Origin: Tractidigestivibacter montrealensis | Lineage (GTDB): Bacteria > Actinomycetota > Coriobacteriia > Coriobacteriales > Atopobiaceae | Assembly (NCBI RefSeq): GCF_024741235.1 | Contig: NZ_JANSKA010000002.1 | Location: 248,001 to 312,000 of the forward strand | Length of the DNA: 64,000 bases | Direction: 5' to 3' | In this document: one piece after another, positions 53,491-62,091 of the stretch | Layout: each line of letters starts with the position of its first letter | How positions within the stretch are numbered: position 1 is the first letter of the stretch | Made by a program: the position numbers and the translations under genes | The notes under the pieces: generated by a model | Told to the model about the DNA's origin: nothing | Databases searched by the model: none | Seen by the model: the letters and a program-made list of their open reading frames with translations, nothing else

Positions 53491-53665
53491 GGACCACTTG
53501 CCGGGGCCCGGTCGCGCCAGGGCGCCAGCTTTCGCTTGCGGGATAGACACCCTGGTCTACCAGCGGATTCATGCGCGCGCCCAAAGACCCTCCCCGTGGC
53601 GCCGCGTTCTTTGGACGTCACAAACAACCGGCGTCTACCTGCGAGAAGAAACACATGCCCATTGA

Positions 53666-53704
53666 GTGTCCCATATTGCGGGACACATTGTGTATATATG
53701 TCCC
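53666..53704 (+). promoter_or_regulatory. Candidate operator GTGTCCC-N7-GGGACAC plus third half-site
   Basis: A perfect inverted repeat with 7-bp arms (53666-53672 and 53680-53686) is followed by a third TGTCCC at 53699, all 80-120 nt before the thiolase start. This suits a TetR or PucR-type dimer; which protein binds is inference. Confidence 0.5.
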
Positions 53705-53784
53705 GCTCTGTACGTGAGGCACCCCATATCCTGTGCTCGTACGCAGCGAGAGTTCTGCAGCACACGAGCAAAGGAGTGATCGTC

Positions 53785-55071
53785 TTGGTCAAGCTTGGCA
53801 AGCAGGCACGCAGCGTGTCCATCGTGGGCGTCGGCTGCACTCCCTTCAAGAACTTCGAGGACCACCCCCAGACCAAGGGCATGAGCGAGGGCGATGCCTT
53901 TGGCTATGCCGCGCTTGAGGCCATCCAGGATGCCGGCCTCGAGCCGCGCGACATCCAGTACTTCTACCACGGTGCCGCTAACCCCTTCATGATTGGCGAC
54001 TCCCTCACGCCCAACATGCAGGTGGCGGACTGGTTTGGCGTGCGCGGCATTGGCTCGGTGCACCACTCCGAGGCCTGCTGCACGGGCTATGTGGCCCTGC
54101 AGGAGGCCGTGCAGGCGGTTGCCTCTGGCACCTATGACGTGGTGCTTTCTGGCGCCGTTGACCTGGCGGCCTCGCTTCCCGTGGTTGACGCCCCCGGCTG
54201 CTTCCGTCGCGACTTCCCGCTCTCCGAGATGCTGCCCTCCATCCCCAAGGTCTACGACCGCGCCTACGGTCGCCCGTTTGACTCCGCGTTTGGCATCTCG
54301 TTTGATAACTGGATCAACAAGTACCGCTGGGAGTACGACCTCACGGCCGAGCAGATCGATGATGCCCTGAACGGCGTGTCCAAGTCCCTGCGACGCGACG
54401 CCGTGCTCAACCCCCTGGCCTTCTCGACGAAGACCTTCGAGGAGCTTGCCAAGGAGAACGACCTCCCGGACGCCGACGCGTACCTCAAGGGCTTTGGCAA
54501 CCCCAAGGTCACGCAGTACCTGCGCGTGACCGGCTTCGAGATCAAGTGCGACGGCGCTGCCGCCCTGGTGGTCATGCCCACCGATATGGCCGTTGCTCGC
54601 GGCCTCGACCACAAGGTGATCGACGTCCTGGGCACGGGCGCCGCCGCCTTCGAGGGCGCGACCCCGGACAACGAGTACAACGGCACCAAGGTTGGCACCC
54701 AGCAGGTCTACGAGCTCACCGGCGTGAGCCCCGACGAGCTTGACCTGCTCTTTGTGAACGACTTCTTCCTGGCTGGCGACATCGTTGCCGCCGAGGAGGT
54801 TGGCTACATCCCGCGTGGCGAGGCCTGGCAGTACGCCATCGACGGTCGTATGGGCTTTGACGGTGACAAGCCCATCAACACGCACGGCGGCCGCTGCAAC
54901 TTTGGTCATGCGCACGGCGCCTCGGGCGTGGCGGACGTGGTCGAGGCCGTCAAGCAGATGCGCGGCGAGGCCGGTGCCACGCAGATGCCCAAGGCTCCAC
55001 AGACCACGTTCCTGCGCGGCTTTGGTGGCGGCCAGAACATCCGCTGCCAGATCCTGCGCACCCACGACTAG
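53785..55071 (+). CDS. Thiolase-family acyltransferase (SCP-x/archaeal type)
   Basis: A 428-residue thiolase-fold enzyme of the kind that partners DUF35 proteins. The nucleophile is Cys98 or Cys99 in HSEACCTGYVALQEAV. The general-base His375 is in GHAHGASG (usually GHPxGASG). The second catalytic Cys of biosynthetic thiolases is absent: the C-terminal motif is RGFGGGQN, as in SCP-x-like forms. It would cleave or form 3-ketoacyl thioesters. The TTG start at 53785 is chosen with AAGGAG 8 nt upstream. It heads a cluster with DUF35, ACP, phosphotransacylase and kinase genes. Confidence 0.82.
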   Translation: MVKLGKQARSVSIVGVGCTPFKNFEDHPQTKGMSEGDAFGYAALEAIQDAGLEPRDIQYFYHGAANPFMIGDSLTPNMQVADWFGVRGIGSVHHSEACCTGYVALQEAVQAVASGTYDVVLSGAVDLAASLPVVDAPGCFRRDFPLSEMLPSIPKVYDRAYGRPFDSAFGISFDNWINKYRWEYDLTAEQIDDALNGVSKSLRRDAVLNPLAFSTKTFEELAKENDLPDADAYLKGFGNPKVTQYLRVTGFEIKCDGAAALVVMPTDMAVARGLDHKVIDVLGTGAAAFEGATPDNEYNGTKVGTQQVYELTGVSPDELDLLFVNDFFLAGDIVAAEEVGYIPRGEAWQYAIDGRMGFDGDKPINTHGGRCNFGHAHGASGVADVVEAVKQMRGEAGATQMPKAPQTTFLRGFGGGQNIRCQILRTHD

Positions 55072-55110
55072 CGCCCGGCGCGCATCCAAGCAACCAAGAG
55101 GAGGTACACG

Positions 55111-55578
55111 ATGCTTCTTGAAGACATGGAGCCAATCGTTAAGAAGTTCTACGACGGCGTTGCCGAGGGCAAGCTCCTTGGCCGCAAGTGCACGGAGTGC
55201 GGCGCCATCGAGTTTCCGCCGCACCTGGGCTGCAACGCCTGCGGCTACCACCAGACCGAGTGGGTGGAGCTCTCTGGCCATGGCACGCTCGAGTCCTTTG
55301 TGGTGCCCGGCATCCAGAACGACAAGCCCTACCTCAAGGAGGTCGCGCCCTACGGCTACGGTAAGGTGCGTCTCGACGAGGGCACGGAGTACTCGTTCGT
55401 GATCTTCTGCGGCAAGAAGAAGGTCGTGAAGGGCCTGCAAGAGCGCCTCTACAAGAACCACGAGACCATTGGCGTCCACTTCAAGCCCATCAAGCGTGTG
55501 GTGCCCGAGAAGGAGGGCTCTGACGTGATGGTCGAGTGGTGGGAGCCCTGCTTCGAGCTCGACGAGGTCGCGGAGTAG
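55111..55578 (+). CDS. DUF35 Zn-ribbon/OB-fold thiolase partner
   Basis: A 155-residue DUF35 protein: a helix, a Zn ribbon with Cys27, 30, 41 and 44 (CTECGAIEF and CNACGY), then an OB-fold. DUF35 proteins bind acyl-CoA and bridge thiolase and condensing enzymes in archaeal HMG-CoA synthesis and in PhlB of the DAPG pathway. AGGAGG is upstream of ATG 55111, 39 nt after the thiolase. Confidence 0.85.
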   Translation: MLLEDMEPIVKKFYDGVAEGKLLGRKCTECGAIEFPPHLGCNACGYHQTEWVELSGHGTLESFVVPGIQNDKPYLKEVAPYGYGKVRLDEGTEYSFVIFCGKKKVVKGLQERLYKNHETIGVHFKPIKRVVPEKEGSDVMVEWWEPCFELDEVAE

Positions 55579-55636
55579 CGCTGCGGCCATGGACTGTTGA
55601 ACATCAAATATTGAATCAAGACGAAAGGAACCAACC

Positions 55637-55876
55637 ATGGACAAGAACGAGCTTTTCTCGACCCTCGCAGGCCTTGCCAAGGAGGCCTACAAGACCGACG
55701 TTGACATCACCCCCGATACCACCTTCGACGAGCTGGGCAAGGGTTCCATGAAGATGATCGCCCTCACCTCGATGATCGAGAACGAGCTCGACGCCGAGGT
55801 CACTGTCACCGAGATCATGAACATGAAGACCTTCGGCGAGCTCGTTGACCGCGTTGCCGAGGAGGTCGAGGAGTAG
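55637..55876 (+). CDS. Acyl carrier protein with unusual GKGS motif
   Basis: A 79-residue acidic carrier protein. The attachment serine is Ser37 in DELGKGSMKMIALTSMI, in place of the usual D-S-L/F. It follows DUF35 and precedes a terminator and the phosphotransacylase gene. Its place in a thiolase-kinase operon suggests that acyl groups are carried on ACP, or handed from ACP to phosphate, which is not a standard fermentation arrangement. Confidence 0.82.
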   Translation: MDKNELFSTLAGLAKEAYKTDVDITPDTTFDELGKGSMKMIALTSMIENELDAEVTVTEIMNMKTFGELVDRVAEEVEE

Positions 55877-55916
55877 GCCATCTCGCCCACTCACGTGCAC
55901 GACCAAGCAAACCCCG

Positions 55917-55948
55917 GGGCGGCTCCTTCTGGGGCCGCCCTTTCTTTT
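55917..55948 (+). terminator. Terminator-like hairpin inside the thiolase cluster
   Basis: A 10-bp stem GGGCGGCTCC / GGGGCCGCCC with a TTCT loop and TTTCTTTT. Lying between the ACP and ptb genes, it probably reduces but does not abolish transcription of ptb-buk. Confidence 0.75.
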
Positions 55949-55964
55949 ACCTTTGGAGAGACAC

Positions 55965-56972
55965 ATGAACCTGATGGATGACATGCGCGAACGTGCTAAG
56001 GCAGACGTCCAGCGCGTCGCCTTCTTCGAGGGCGAGAACCCCACCATGATCAAGGCCGTGGCCGAGCTCACCGCCCAGGGGCTGGCATCGTGCGTGGTTG
56101 TCGGCAACGTCGAGGCAATCGAGAGGAACGCCGCTGAGCAGGGCGTGAGCCTTGAGGGTGTGGAGCTTGTCGACCTTGCCGACGAGGAGGCAAACGAGGC
56201 CCTGGCCCAGCGCTTCGAGGTCCTTCCCAGCTGCCGCTGGAAGGCCAAGGGCGTGCGCCGGCGCGTGGTGCGCCCCATGGAGCGCGCCCTCATGATGCAG
56301 GCGCTTGGCGACGTCGACATCACCTTTGGCGGCATCGACTGCCCCACGGGTGACGTTATCCTGGGCGGCCAGGAGATCATCGGCCTGGCAGACGGCATCG
56401 ACACCATCTCGTCAATGGGCATCTTCGACATCCCCGGCTACGAGGGCTCCGCGGGGCAGCTCCTGGGCTTTGGCGACTCCGCCGTCTGCCAGAACCCAAC
56501 ACCCGAGCAGGAGGCCTCCATCGCCATCTCCGCCTGCGACACGTGGAACGCCCTTACCGGCAGCGAGGCCCGCTGCGCGCTGCTCTCGTTCTCGACCGAC
56601 GGCTCCGGCGCGGGCGAGATGGTCCAGAAGGTGCGCGACGCGCGCGACATTGCCAACGAGCGTCGCCCGGACCTCAAGATCGACGGCGAGTTCCAGCTTG
56701 ACGCCGCGCTGCGCCCGGAGGTGGCGGCCCACAAGGTGCACCGCGAGAGCGCCGTTGCTGGCAAGGCCAACGTCATCATCTGGCCCGACCTCAACGTGGG
56801 CAACGTGGGTGTGAAGCTCGTGCAGATGTTTGGCCACGCCAACGCGTACGGTCCCATGCTCCAGGGCTTCAAGAAGATCGTCTGCGACTGCTCGAGAAGC
56901 GCCCCCGTGTCCGAGATCGTGGGCAACGTCGTGATGTCCTGCGTGCGCGCGCAGTGCCTCAAGGGGGAGTAG
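55965..56972 (+). CDS. ptb: Phosphate acyltransferase (Ptb/Pta family)
   Basis: A 335-residue phosphotransacylase that exchanges an acyl-thioester for acyl-phosphate. The family core is the C-terminal DGEFQLDAALRPEVA and AVAGKANVIIWPDLNVGNVGVKLVQ. A butyrate kinase lies 2 nt downstream, which favours phosphotransbutyrylase over phosphotransacetylase. ATG 55965 follows GGAGAG. With the upstream ACP, acyl-ACP cannot be excluded as a donor. Confidence 0.8.
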   Translation: MNLMDDMRERAKADVQRVAFFEGENPTMIKAVAELTAQGLASCVVVGNVEAIERNAAEQGVSLEGVELVDLADEEANEALAQRFEVLPSCRWKAKGVRRRVVRPMERALMMQALGDVDITFGGIDCPTGDVILGGQEIIGLADGIDTISSMGIFDIPGYEGSAGQLLGFGDSAVCQNPTPEQEASIAISACDTWNALTGSEARCALLSFSTDGSGAGEMVQKVRDARDIANERRPDLKIDGEFQLDAALRPEVAAHKVHRESAVAGKANVIIWPDLNVGNVGVKLVQMFGHANAYGPMLQGFKKIVCDCSRSAPVSEIVGNVVMSCVRAQCLKGE

Positions 56973-56974
56973 CC

Positions 56975-58087
56975 ATGACCGAGAAGAACTACCGCATCCT
57001 GGTCATCAACCCCGGCTCCACCTCCACCAAGGTGGGTCTCTTCGAGGGCGAGACATGCGTCTTCTCGAAGAACGTCTCCCATGACGCCCAGCGCCTGGCC
57101 CAGATTGGCGACGTCTCCTCCCAGCTGCCCTATCGCCGCGACATGATTATGGGGATCTTGGACGAGAACGGCGTTGACCTCTCGACCATCGACGCCTTTG
57201 TGGGCCGCGGAGGCGGGCTCCTCTCGCTGGAAGGCGGCGTGTACTCGGTGGACGAGACGCTGCTCAACGACGCCCGCCGCGGGGCAAACGGCGTGCAGCA
57301 CCCGGCACAGCTGGGAAGCCAGCTTGCCCACGAGCTTGCGGCCAGCTGCGGTAAGCCCGCCTTTGTGGTGAACCCGCCGGACACCGACGAGCTTTGCGAC
57401 GACGCGCGCATGACGGGCATCCGGGGCGTCTACCGCAACGTCCACCTGCATGCGCTCAACCTCAAGGAGACTGCCATCCGCCACGCCAAGACGATGGGGC
57501 GCCGCTATGAGGACTGCGACTTCATCGTGTGCCACATCGGCGGGGGGATCTCCATCTCGGCACACCAGCACGGCCGCATGATTGACGGCTACGACATCGT
57601 GGGTGGCGAGGGTCCCATGACCCCCACGCGCGCAGGTGCGGTACCCGTGGTTGCGGTGCTCGACTACCTCAAGGATCACGACTCGGCCGAGACGCGCAGG
57701 CTCTGCCAGCGCAGCGGTGGCTTTGCCGACCTTCTCGGCACCTCCGACGCGCTGGAGGTGTGCCGTCGCGCTGAGGAGGGCGACGAGGCGGCCGCACGCG
57801 CCTGGAGTGCTATGGAGTACCAGATTGTGAAGTACATCGGGTCTATGGCCACGGTGCTCCACGGAGATGTGGACGGCATTCTCCTGGGTGGCGGCATGGT
57901 GCATAACCAGGGCCTTGTTGCCTACGTGCGCGACTCGTGCGGATGGATAGCCCCCGTCACGGCATACCCGGGGGAGTTTGAGCTTGAGGCCATGGCGGCA
58001 GGCGCGATACGCGCCCTCTCCGGCGAGGAGGAGGTCAAGCGCTACTCGGGAAAGCCGGTGTTCTCCGGCTTTGCCTGCTTCGAGTAG
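56975..58087 (+). CDS. buk: Butyrate kinase (ASKHA family)
   Basis: A 370-residue acyl-phosphate kinase that makes ATP from butyryl-phosphate or a related branched/short acyl-phosphate. Phosphate-1 motif LVINPGSTSTKVGLFEG, VGRGGGL, HIGGGISISAHQHG, and GGEGPMTPTRAG are all butyrate-kinase-like. ATG 56975 is 2 nt after ptb. Acetate or propionate kinase is less likely because the length and GGEGPMTPTRAG block follow Buk. Confidence 0.9.
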   Translation: MTEKNYRILVINPGSTSTKVGLFEGETCVFSKNVSHDAQRLAQIGDVSSQLPYRRDMIMGILDENGVDLSTIDAFVGRGGGLLSLEGGVYSVDETLLNDARRGANGVQHPAQLGSQLAHELAASCGKPAFVVNPPDTDELCDDARMTGIRGVYRNVHLHALNLKETAIRHAKTMGRRYEDCDFIVCHIGGGISISAHQHGRMIDGYDIVGGEGPMTPTRAGAVPVVAVLDYLKDHDSAETRRLCQRSGGFADLLGTSDALEVCRRAEEGDEAAARAWSAMEYQIVKYIGSMATVLHGDVDGILLGGGMVHNQGLVAYVRDSCGWIAPVTAYPGEFELEAMAAGAIRALSGEEEVKRYSGKPVFSGFACFE

Positions 58088-58102
58088 GGGACGGGTATGT
58101 GG

Positions 58103-58128
58103 GTCCCGCGCGTCACCTGGCGCGGGAC
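58103..58128. terminator. Hairpin between convergent buk and lysR
   Basis: A 9-bp perfect stem GTCCCGCGC / GCGCGGGAC with an 8-nt loop; no long T-run. Probably bidirectional. Confidence 0.5.
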
Positions 58129-58129
58129 C

Positions 58130-59023
58130 TCACCCCACCTGCAGGTACTTGTCGAGAAAAACATCGAGCGCATCGTTTCTGCGAGACGGTAGCCATGCCG
58201 CGACGGTGCACATCTCCTGTTCCCTGCCCTCGATTGGGATAGCGCTCACCTTGCCGTTTGCGTGGATGAACGACGTGAAGTAGCCGGGTAGGAGGGCATA
58301 TCCCATCCCCGAAGCTACGGCCAGCACAGTTGTCGCGATGTCCTGGGAGACGTAGGCAACCTTGGGGGCAAGGCCCGCATCCTCGAGCGTGGTGTTAATC
58401 CTGGAGTTTTCGCCGTAATTCTCGCTGCCCCGGTCGATGTCCACAAGCTCATAGCCCTTGAGCTCAGAGAACTCGATCGTTTGCCTTCCGGAGAGTGGAT
58501 GGCCTGCCGGCACTACGGCAAGGAGCGGCCAGTGTTTCAGGACCTGGTACTCGATGCCCTCCATCTGGGACGGGTCATAGAGAAGGTTAAAGGCGACGTC
58601 GATTGTCTCGGCCTTGAGGGCATCGTAGAGCTCGGAAACATTCTCGCGCATGAACGAGACCGTCACGTACGGGTTGTCCGTGAGAAAGGAGAGGACCATA
58701 TCCGAAAGATTCGTGTGCTCATAGCCCTTTATGTAGCCGATGGCTAGCGTGCCATCTATGCCCTTGCTTCTCCGTCTAGCACGGATGAGCGATTCCTGCT
58801 CGTAGCGGAGGATGGTCTTGGCGTCGCCCAGCAATGACCTTCCAGCCGGCGTGAGCTCAACGTGGTGGCTGTCTCGCTCGAAGAGACGGGTGCCCGCCTC
58901 CTTCTCTAGGAGCTTGATTTGCTGGCTAAGCGCAGCCTGCGAGACAAAGAAGCGTTTGGCTGCACGCGTAAATGAAAGATCCTCTGCAACGGCTACAAAG
59001 TACTCAAGCTGCCTTGTCTGCAT
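58130..59023 (-). CDS. LysR-family transcriptional regulator
   Basis: A 297-residue LysR regulator with the N-terminal winged HTH (RQLEYFVAVAEDLSFTRAAKRFFVSQAALSQQI, about residues 3-35) and a periplasmic-binding-protein-like effector domain. Start at 59023 is preferred to 59029 because AGAGGAG is then 9 nt upstream. It is divergent from the membrane-protein/OYE genes and a perfect palindrome lies in the gap, so it likely controls them. Confidence 0.9.
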   Translation of the reverse strand: MQTRQLEYFVAVAEDLSFTRAAKRFFVSQAALSQQIKLLEKEAGTRLFERDSHHVELTPAGRSLLGDAKTILRYEQESLIRARRRSKGIDGTLAIGYIKGYEHTNLSDMVLSFLTDNPYVTVSFMRENVSELYDALKAETIDVAFNLLYDPSQMEGIEYQVLKHWPLLAVVPAGHPLSGRQTIEFSELKGYELVDIDRGSENYGENSRINTTLEDAGLAPKVAYVSQDIATTVLAVASGMGYALLPGYFTSFIHANGKVSAIPIEGREQEMCTVAAWLPSRRNDALDVFLDKYLQVG

Positions 59024-59042
59024 GAGCATATGCTCCTCTTTG

Positions 59043-59061
59043 CAATAAGAATTACTTATTG
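59043..59061. promoter_or_regulatory. Candidate LysR operator CAATAAG-N5-CTTATTG
   Basis: A perfect palindrome of 7-bp arms with a 5-nt spacer lies 20 nt upstream of the lysR start in the divergent gap, consistent with an autoregulatory and divergent LysR site. Confidence 0.6.
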
Positions 59062-59147
59062 AGCGTCACTATCTACGATACATCAACCCAGATGATTGCT
59101 GCTTACGATAAGAAACGTAGGCATAACTGACGTATTAGGGAGCTGCA

Positions 59148-59723
59148 ATGTCTGACAGAAGAAAGATAAAGCTCGTCCAGTCGCTCACGGGTGCTATCGT
59201 GCTGACCCTTCTCATGCAGGTCATGCCAGTCCTAGGGTATGGCAGCTACATCTGGATGCTCTTCCTGCCACTTCTTTTGTTCTTCGCCCTCGGAGCAGAC
59301 TTCAAGAAGATTCCAGCAATGATCATCGGCTATGTCTGCGGCTGCCTGTGGTCAATCGTGAACGCCCTGGTCATGCAACTCTTCTCGGGCTTTGGTGACA
59401 ACGCGTTCCTCTCGAACATCCTGCCCACAATCATCGTGATCTTCCTCATCCTTACGACTCACGAGAACCTGCTCGAGGGAACCATCTTTGGCAACATCCC
59501 CAGCATCTTTCTGGGCCTTTCCACGTCGTTCTTTGTCTTCATGCTCAATGTGCCACTGACGACGCTGCACCTCATTGGCTTCTATTGCTACGGGCTCGTG
59601 CTGGCGGCCGCCCTGGTTCTCTCTGGTATGGCGGTGTGCAGCGCAATCTTTGGCAAGGAACGCACGATGGCAGCGCTCATGCCACTTCCGCAGGATGACA
59701 AGAAGGATAAGAAGAACAGCTAA
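59148..59723 (+). CDS. DUF1097-like membrane protein
   Basis: A 191-residue protein with about five predicted membrane segments and a Lys-rich C-terminal tail (DDKKDKKNS). It resembles DUF1097 (YcdZ-type) proteins, whose function is unsettled. It starts ATG 59148 and precedes the OYE gene by 49 nt, so the two are probably cotranscribed. Confidence 0.55.
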   Translation: MSDRRKIKLVQSLTGAIVLTLLMQVMPVLGYGSYIWMLFLPLLLFFALGADFKKIPAMIIGYVCGCLWSIVNALVMQLFSGFGDNAFLSNILPTIIVIFLILTTHENLLEGTIFGNIPSIFLGLSTSFFVFMLNVPLTTLHLIGFYCYGLVLAAALVLSGMAVCSAIFGKERTMAALMPLPQDDKKDKKNS

Positions 59724-59772
59724 CTCCACCGCAGCTTCATTCCCAGCTAAGGAAAGGAATAGGTGAGAAACC

Positions 59773-61905
59773 ATGCCAGAGAGAGGTAAGCAGGGGCAGG
59801 TGGCACCCCAGAGCAAGGTCGTCAGGAGCCTTGATGAGGCACAGGCAATCTATGAGGGACGGCCAGGTGCTTCGAGGTACCCTCACGTCTTTGACCCTAT
59901 CGAGATTCGCGGCAACGTCTACAAGAACAGGCTCATAGCTGCACCTACGATGTTCTTCCACGCGGTCTATTTCATCCCGCAGATTGCGGAGAACATCTAC
60001 CGTATGGTGGGGGTTCGCGCAGAGGGTGGCTTTGGTTGCGTTTCCACCGGCGAGATTCCGGCGAACTTCGAGGAGAGCCGCGGTGCCTTCATGGATCGTG
60101 CCATCGACATTCACCACTACTACGGAAGCGACTTCGACAAGGCCAAGGAGTATGCAGATCGCATCCATGCGGGGGGCGCCCTTGCCTACTTCGAGTTCTC
60201 CCATGAGGGCCTTGAGGCTGACGATGCCGATCAGCCATGGGGGCCGGAAGACATGGTGCGCGAGGACGGCAGGCACGTCTTTGGCATGGATCGCCAGATG
60301 ATGGAGAAGGTCTGTCGCGACTTCTTCGACCTCGGACGCTTTGCGGTTGCTGCAGGCTTTGACGGGGTCCTGCTCCATGGTGGACACGGCTTTTTGATTC
60401 AGCAGTTCGTCTCACCGGCAACCAACCACCGGACCGATGAGTTTGGGGGCTCCATCGAGAACCGCTCGCGTTTCCCGAAGATGCTTCTCCAGGCGCTGAG
60501 GGCCGGCGTGGGTGAGGACAAGGTTATCGAGCTTCGCATGAGCGCCGAGGACGGCGAGCCGGGCGGAATGACGCTTGAGGATACCTGCGGATTTGCCGAG
60601 CAGATCGATGGCCTGGTAGATATCTTCCACGTGTCTAATGGCATCAAGAAGCTGGGCAACGGTAGCGACACGTTCAGTGACATCTTCGACGTCCACGGCG
60701 TGAACCTCGAGCGTGCGGCAGCCATCAAGAGGCACCTGCACAAGAGCCTCGTCTCGGTTGTTGGCGGCTTCAACAGCGTAGCGCAGGCAGAGGATGCCAT
60801 CGCCTCCGGCAAGGTTGACTTCGTCGAGTACGCACGCCAGTGCTTCGCCGACCCCATGTTCATCGAGAAGACCCTCGACGGTCGGGAGGACATGGTGCAC
60901 CGCTGCGTGCGCTGCTTCCACTGCTATCCCGGATTCTGCGAGCACAAGACCGACATCCCTCTCTGGTACCAGCTGCCTCCCGAGGAGTTCATGAAGATCT
61001 ACAGCCCAGCCGTTATGGGAGACTGCTACATCAATCCCGAGTCTGGCCTTGGCTTCTATCCCGACCAGCTGCCCAAGCCCGAGGGCAAGCGCCGCGTACT
61101 TGTCGTGGGCGGCGGTGTTGGTGGCATGCAGGCGGCAATCACTGCAGCACGTCGCGGTCACCATGTGGTGCTTGCCGAGAAGTCCGACCGCCTCGGAGGC
61201 GTGCTGCTCTTCTCAGAGCATGACCATGACAAGCGCGAGTGGTATGACTTCATCGAGGTCCTTCGCCGCGAGCTTAGCGAGAGTGGCGCCGAGGTGCGGC
61301 TGAATACCATGGTAGATGCGGAGTACATTAGGAAGTCGGCGCCTGACGCCGTCATCATTGCCGTGGGCGCACATAACCGTGGCTGCAAGCTGCCTGGGTC
61401 CGAGCGGGCAATGGATGCAGCAGACAGCTACTACCACTTGAGTGAGCTGGGGCACTCCATCGTGATTGCCGGTGGTGGACTCACCGCTTGCGAGACCGCC
61501 CTTAACCTGGCGAGCCTTGGCCATGAGGTCACGATGGTCGTGCGCAAGGCTCGCATCACGCCGAGCACGTTTGGCTACTATCGCAACGCGCTTCTCGACG
61601 AGATGGACAAGCGGGGCATCAAGCAGATGCTCTCCACGGTGCCCATAGAGTTTACCGCCGATGGACTTGTCTGCGAGAAGGCCACGGACGACAAGGGCAC
61701 GCCTGGCGGTGAGCGCCTGGTGGTGCGGGCGGATACGTACATGTACTCGTTTGGCATGGAGCCCAATTCCGAGCTTGCCGGTGCCCTCGCCGCAGCCGCC
61801 GAAGAGGTGGGAGCCAAGGTCTTTAACATTGGCAATTCCAATAGGGCGACGATTGTACGTGATGCCGTTCACGATGGATATAAGGCAGCGATGGCCGTTA
61901 TCTAA
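59773..61905 (+). CDS. Old-yellow-enzyme/FAD fusion oxidoreductase
   Basis: A 710-residue NADH:flavin oxidoreductase of the 2-enoate reductase/BaiCD-BaiH/TMADH type. The FMN TIM barrel (about 40-360) has HGGHGFLIQQFVSPATNHRTDEFGGSIENR. A 4Fe-4S segment CVRCFHC follows, but the fourth family Cys (in GDCYINP) is 33 residues after the third, much longer than the usual 11-12; an extra CEH lies between. The C-terminal part binds FAD and NAD (VLVVGGGVGGMQAA and VIAGGGLTACETAL). The substrate may be an enoate, bile acid-like or aromatic compound. AGGTGAG precedes ATG 59773. Confidence 0.85.
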   Translation: MPERGKQGQVAPQSKVVRSLDEAQAIYEGRPGASRYPHVFDPIEIRGNVYKNRLIAAPTMFFHAVYFIPQIAENIYRMVGVRAEGGFGCVSTGEIPANFEESRGAFMDRAIDIHHYYGSDFDKAKEYADRIHAGGALAYFEFSHEGLEADDADQPWGPEDMVREDGRHVFGMDRQMMEKVCRDFFDLGRFAVAAGFDGVLLHGGHGFLIQQFVSPATNHRTDEFGGSIENRSRFPKMLLQALRAGVGEDKVIELRMSAEDGEPGGMTLEDTCGFAEQIDGLVDIFHVSNGIKKLGNGSDTFSDIFDVHGVNLERAAAIKRHLHKSLVSVVGGFNSVAQAEDAIASGKVDFVEYARQCFADPMFIEKTLDGREDMVHRCVRCFHCYPGFCEHKTDIPLWYQLPPEEFMKIYSPAVMGDCYINPESGLGFYPDQLPKPEGKRRVLVVGGGVGGMQAAITAARRGHHVVLAEKSDRLGGVLLFSEHDHDKREWYDFIEVLRRELSESGAEVRLNTMVDAEYIRKSAPDAVIIAVGAHNRGCKLPGSERAMDAADSYYHLSELGHSIVIAGGGLTACETALNLASLGHEVTMVVRKARITPSTFGYYRNALLDEMDKRGIKQMLSTVPIEFTADGLVCEKATDDKGTPGGERLVVRADTYMYSFGMEPNSELAGALAAAAEEVGAKVFNIGNSNRATIVRDAVHDGYKAAMAVI

Positions 61906-62014
61906 TGCGTATCCATGTTCGTGCGATAGCACATAAAGCCGACACATATTGGCAAAACCTTGTGCTATGGGCCATAGGATGGTCGAAGGTCTGCGCCTAG
62001 CATGAAGTCATCGG

Positions 62015-62050
62015 GCGGCGTGCGGGATTGCTCCGTACGCCGCATTTTGT
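62015..62050 (+). terminator. Terminator after the OYE gene
   Basis: An 11-bp stem GCGGCGTGCGG / CCGTACGCCGC (one G-T pair) with a 7-nt loop and ATTTTGT. Confidence 0.75.
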
Positions 62051-62091
62051 ACCTTTGGGCACACGCCCAGCGTCTAGGGAAGGAATCACTC

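Noticed and set aside
52720-53550. Long N-terminal extension of the PucR-type regulator
   Set aside because: It would run antisense through the TetR-type gene; the ATG at 52719 has a good ribosome site and a normal family length.
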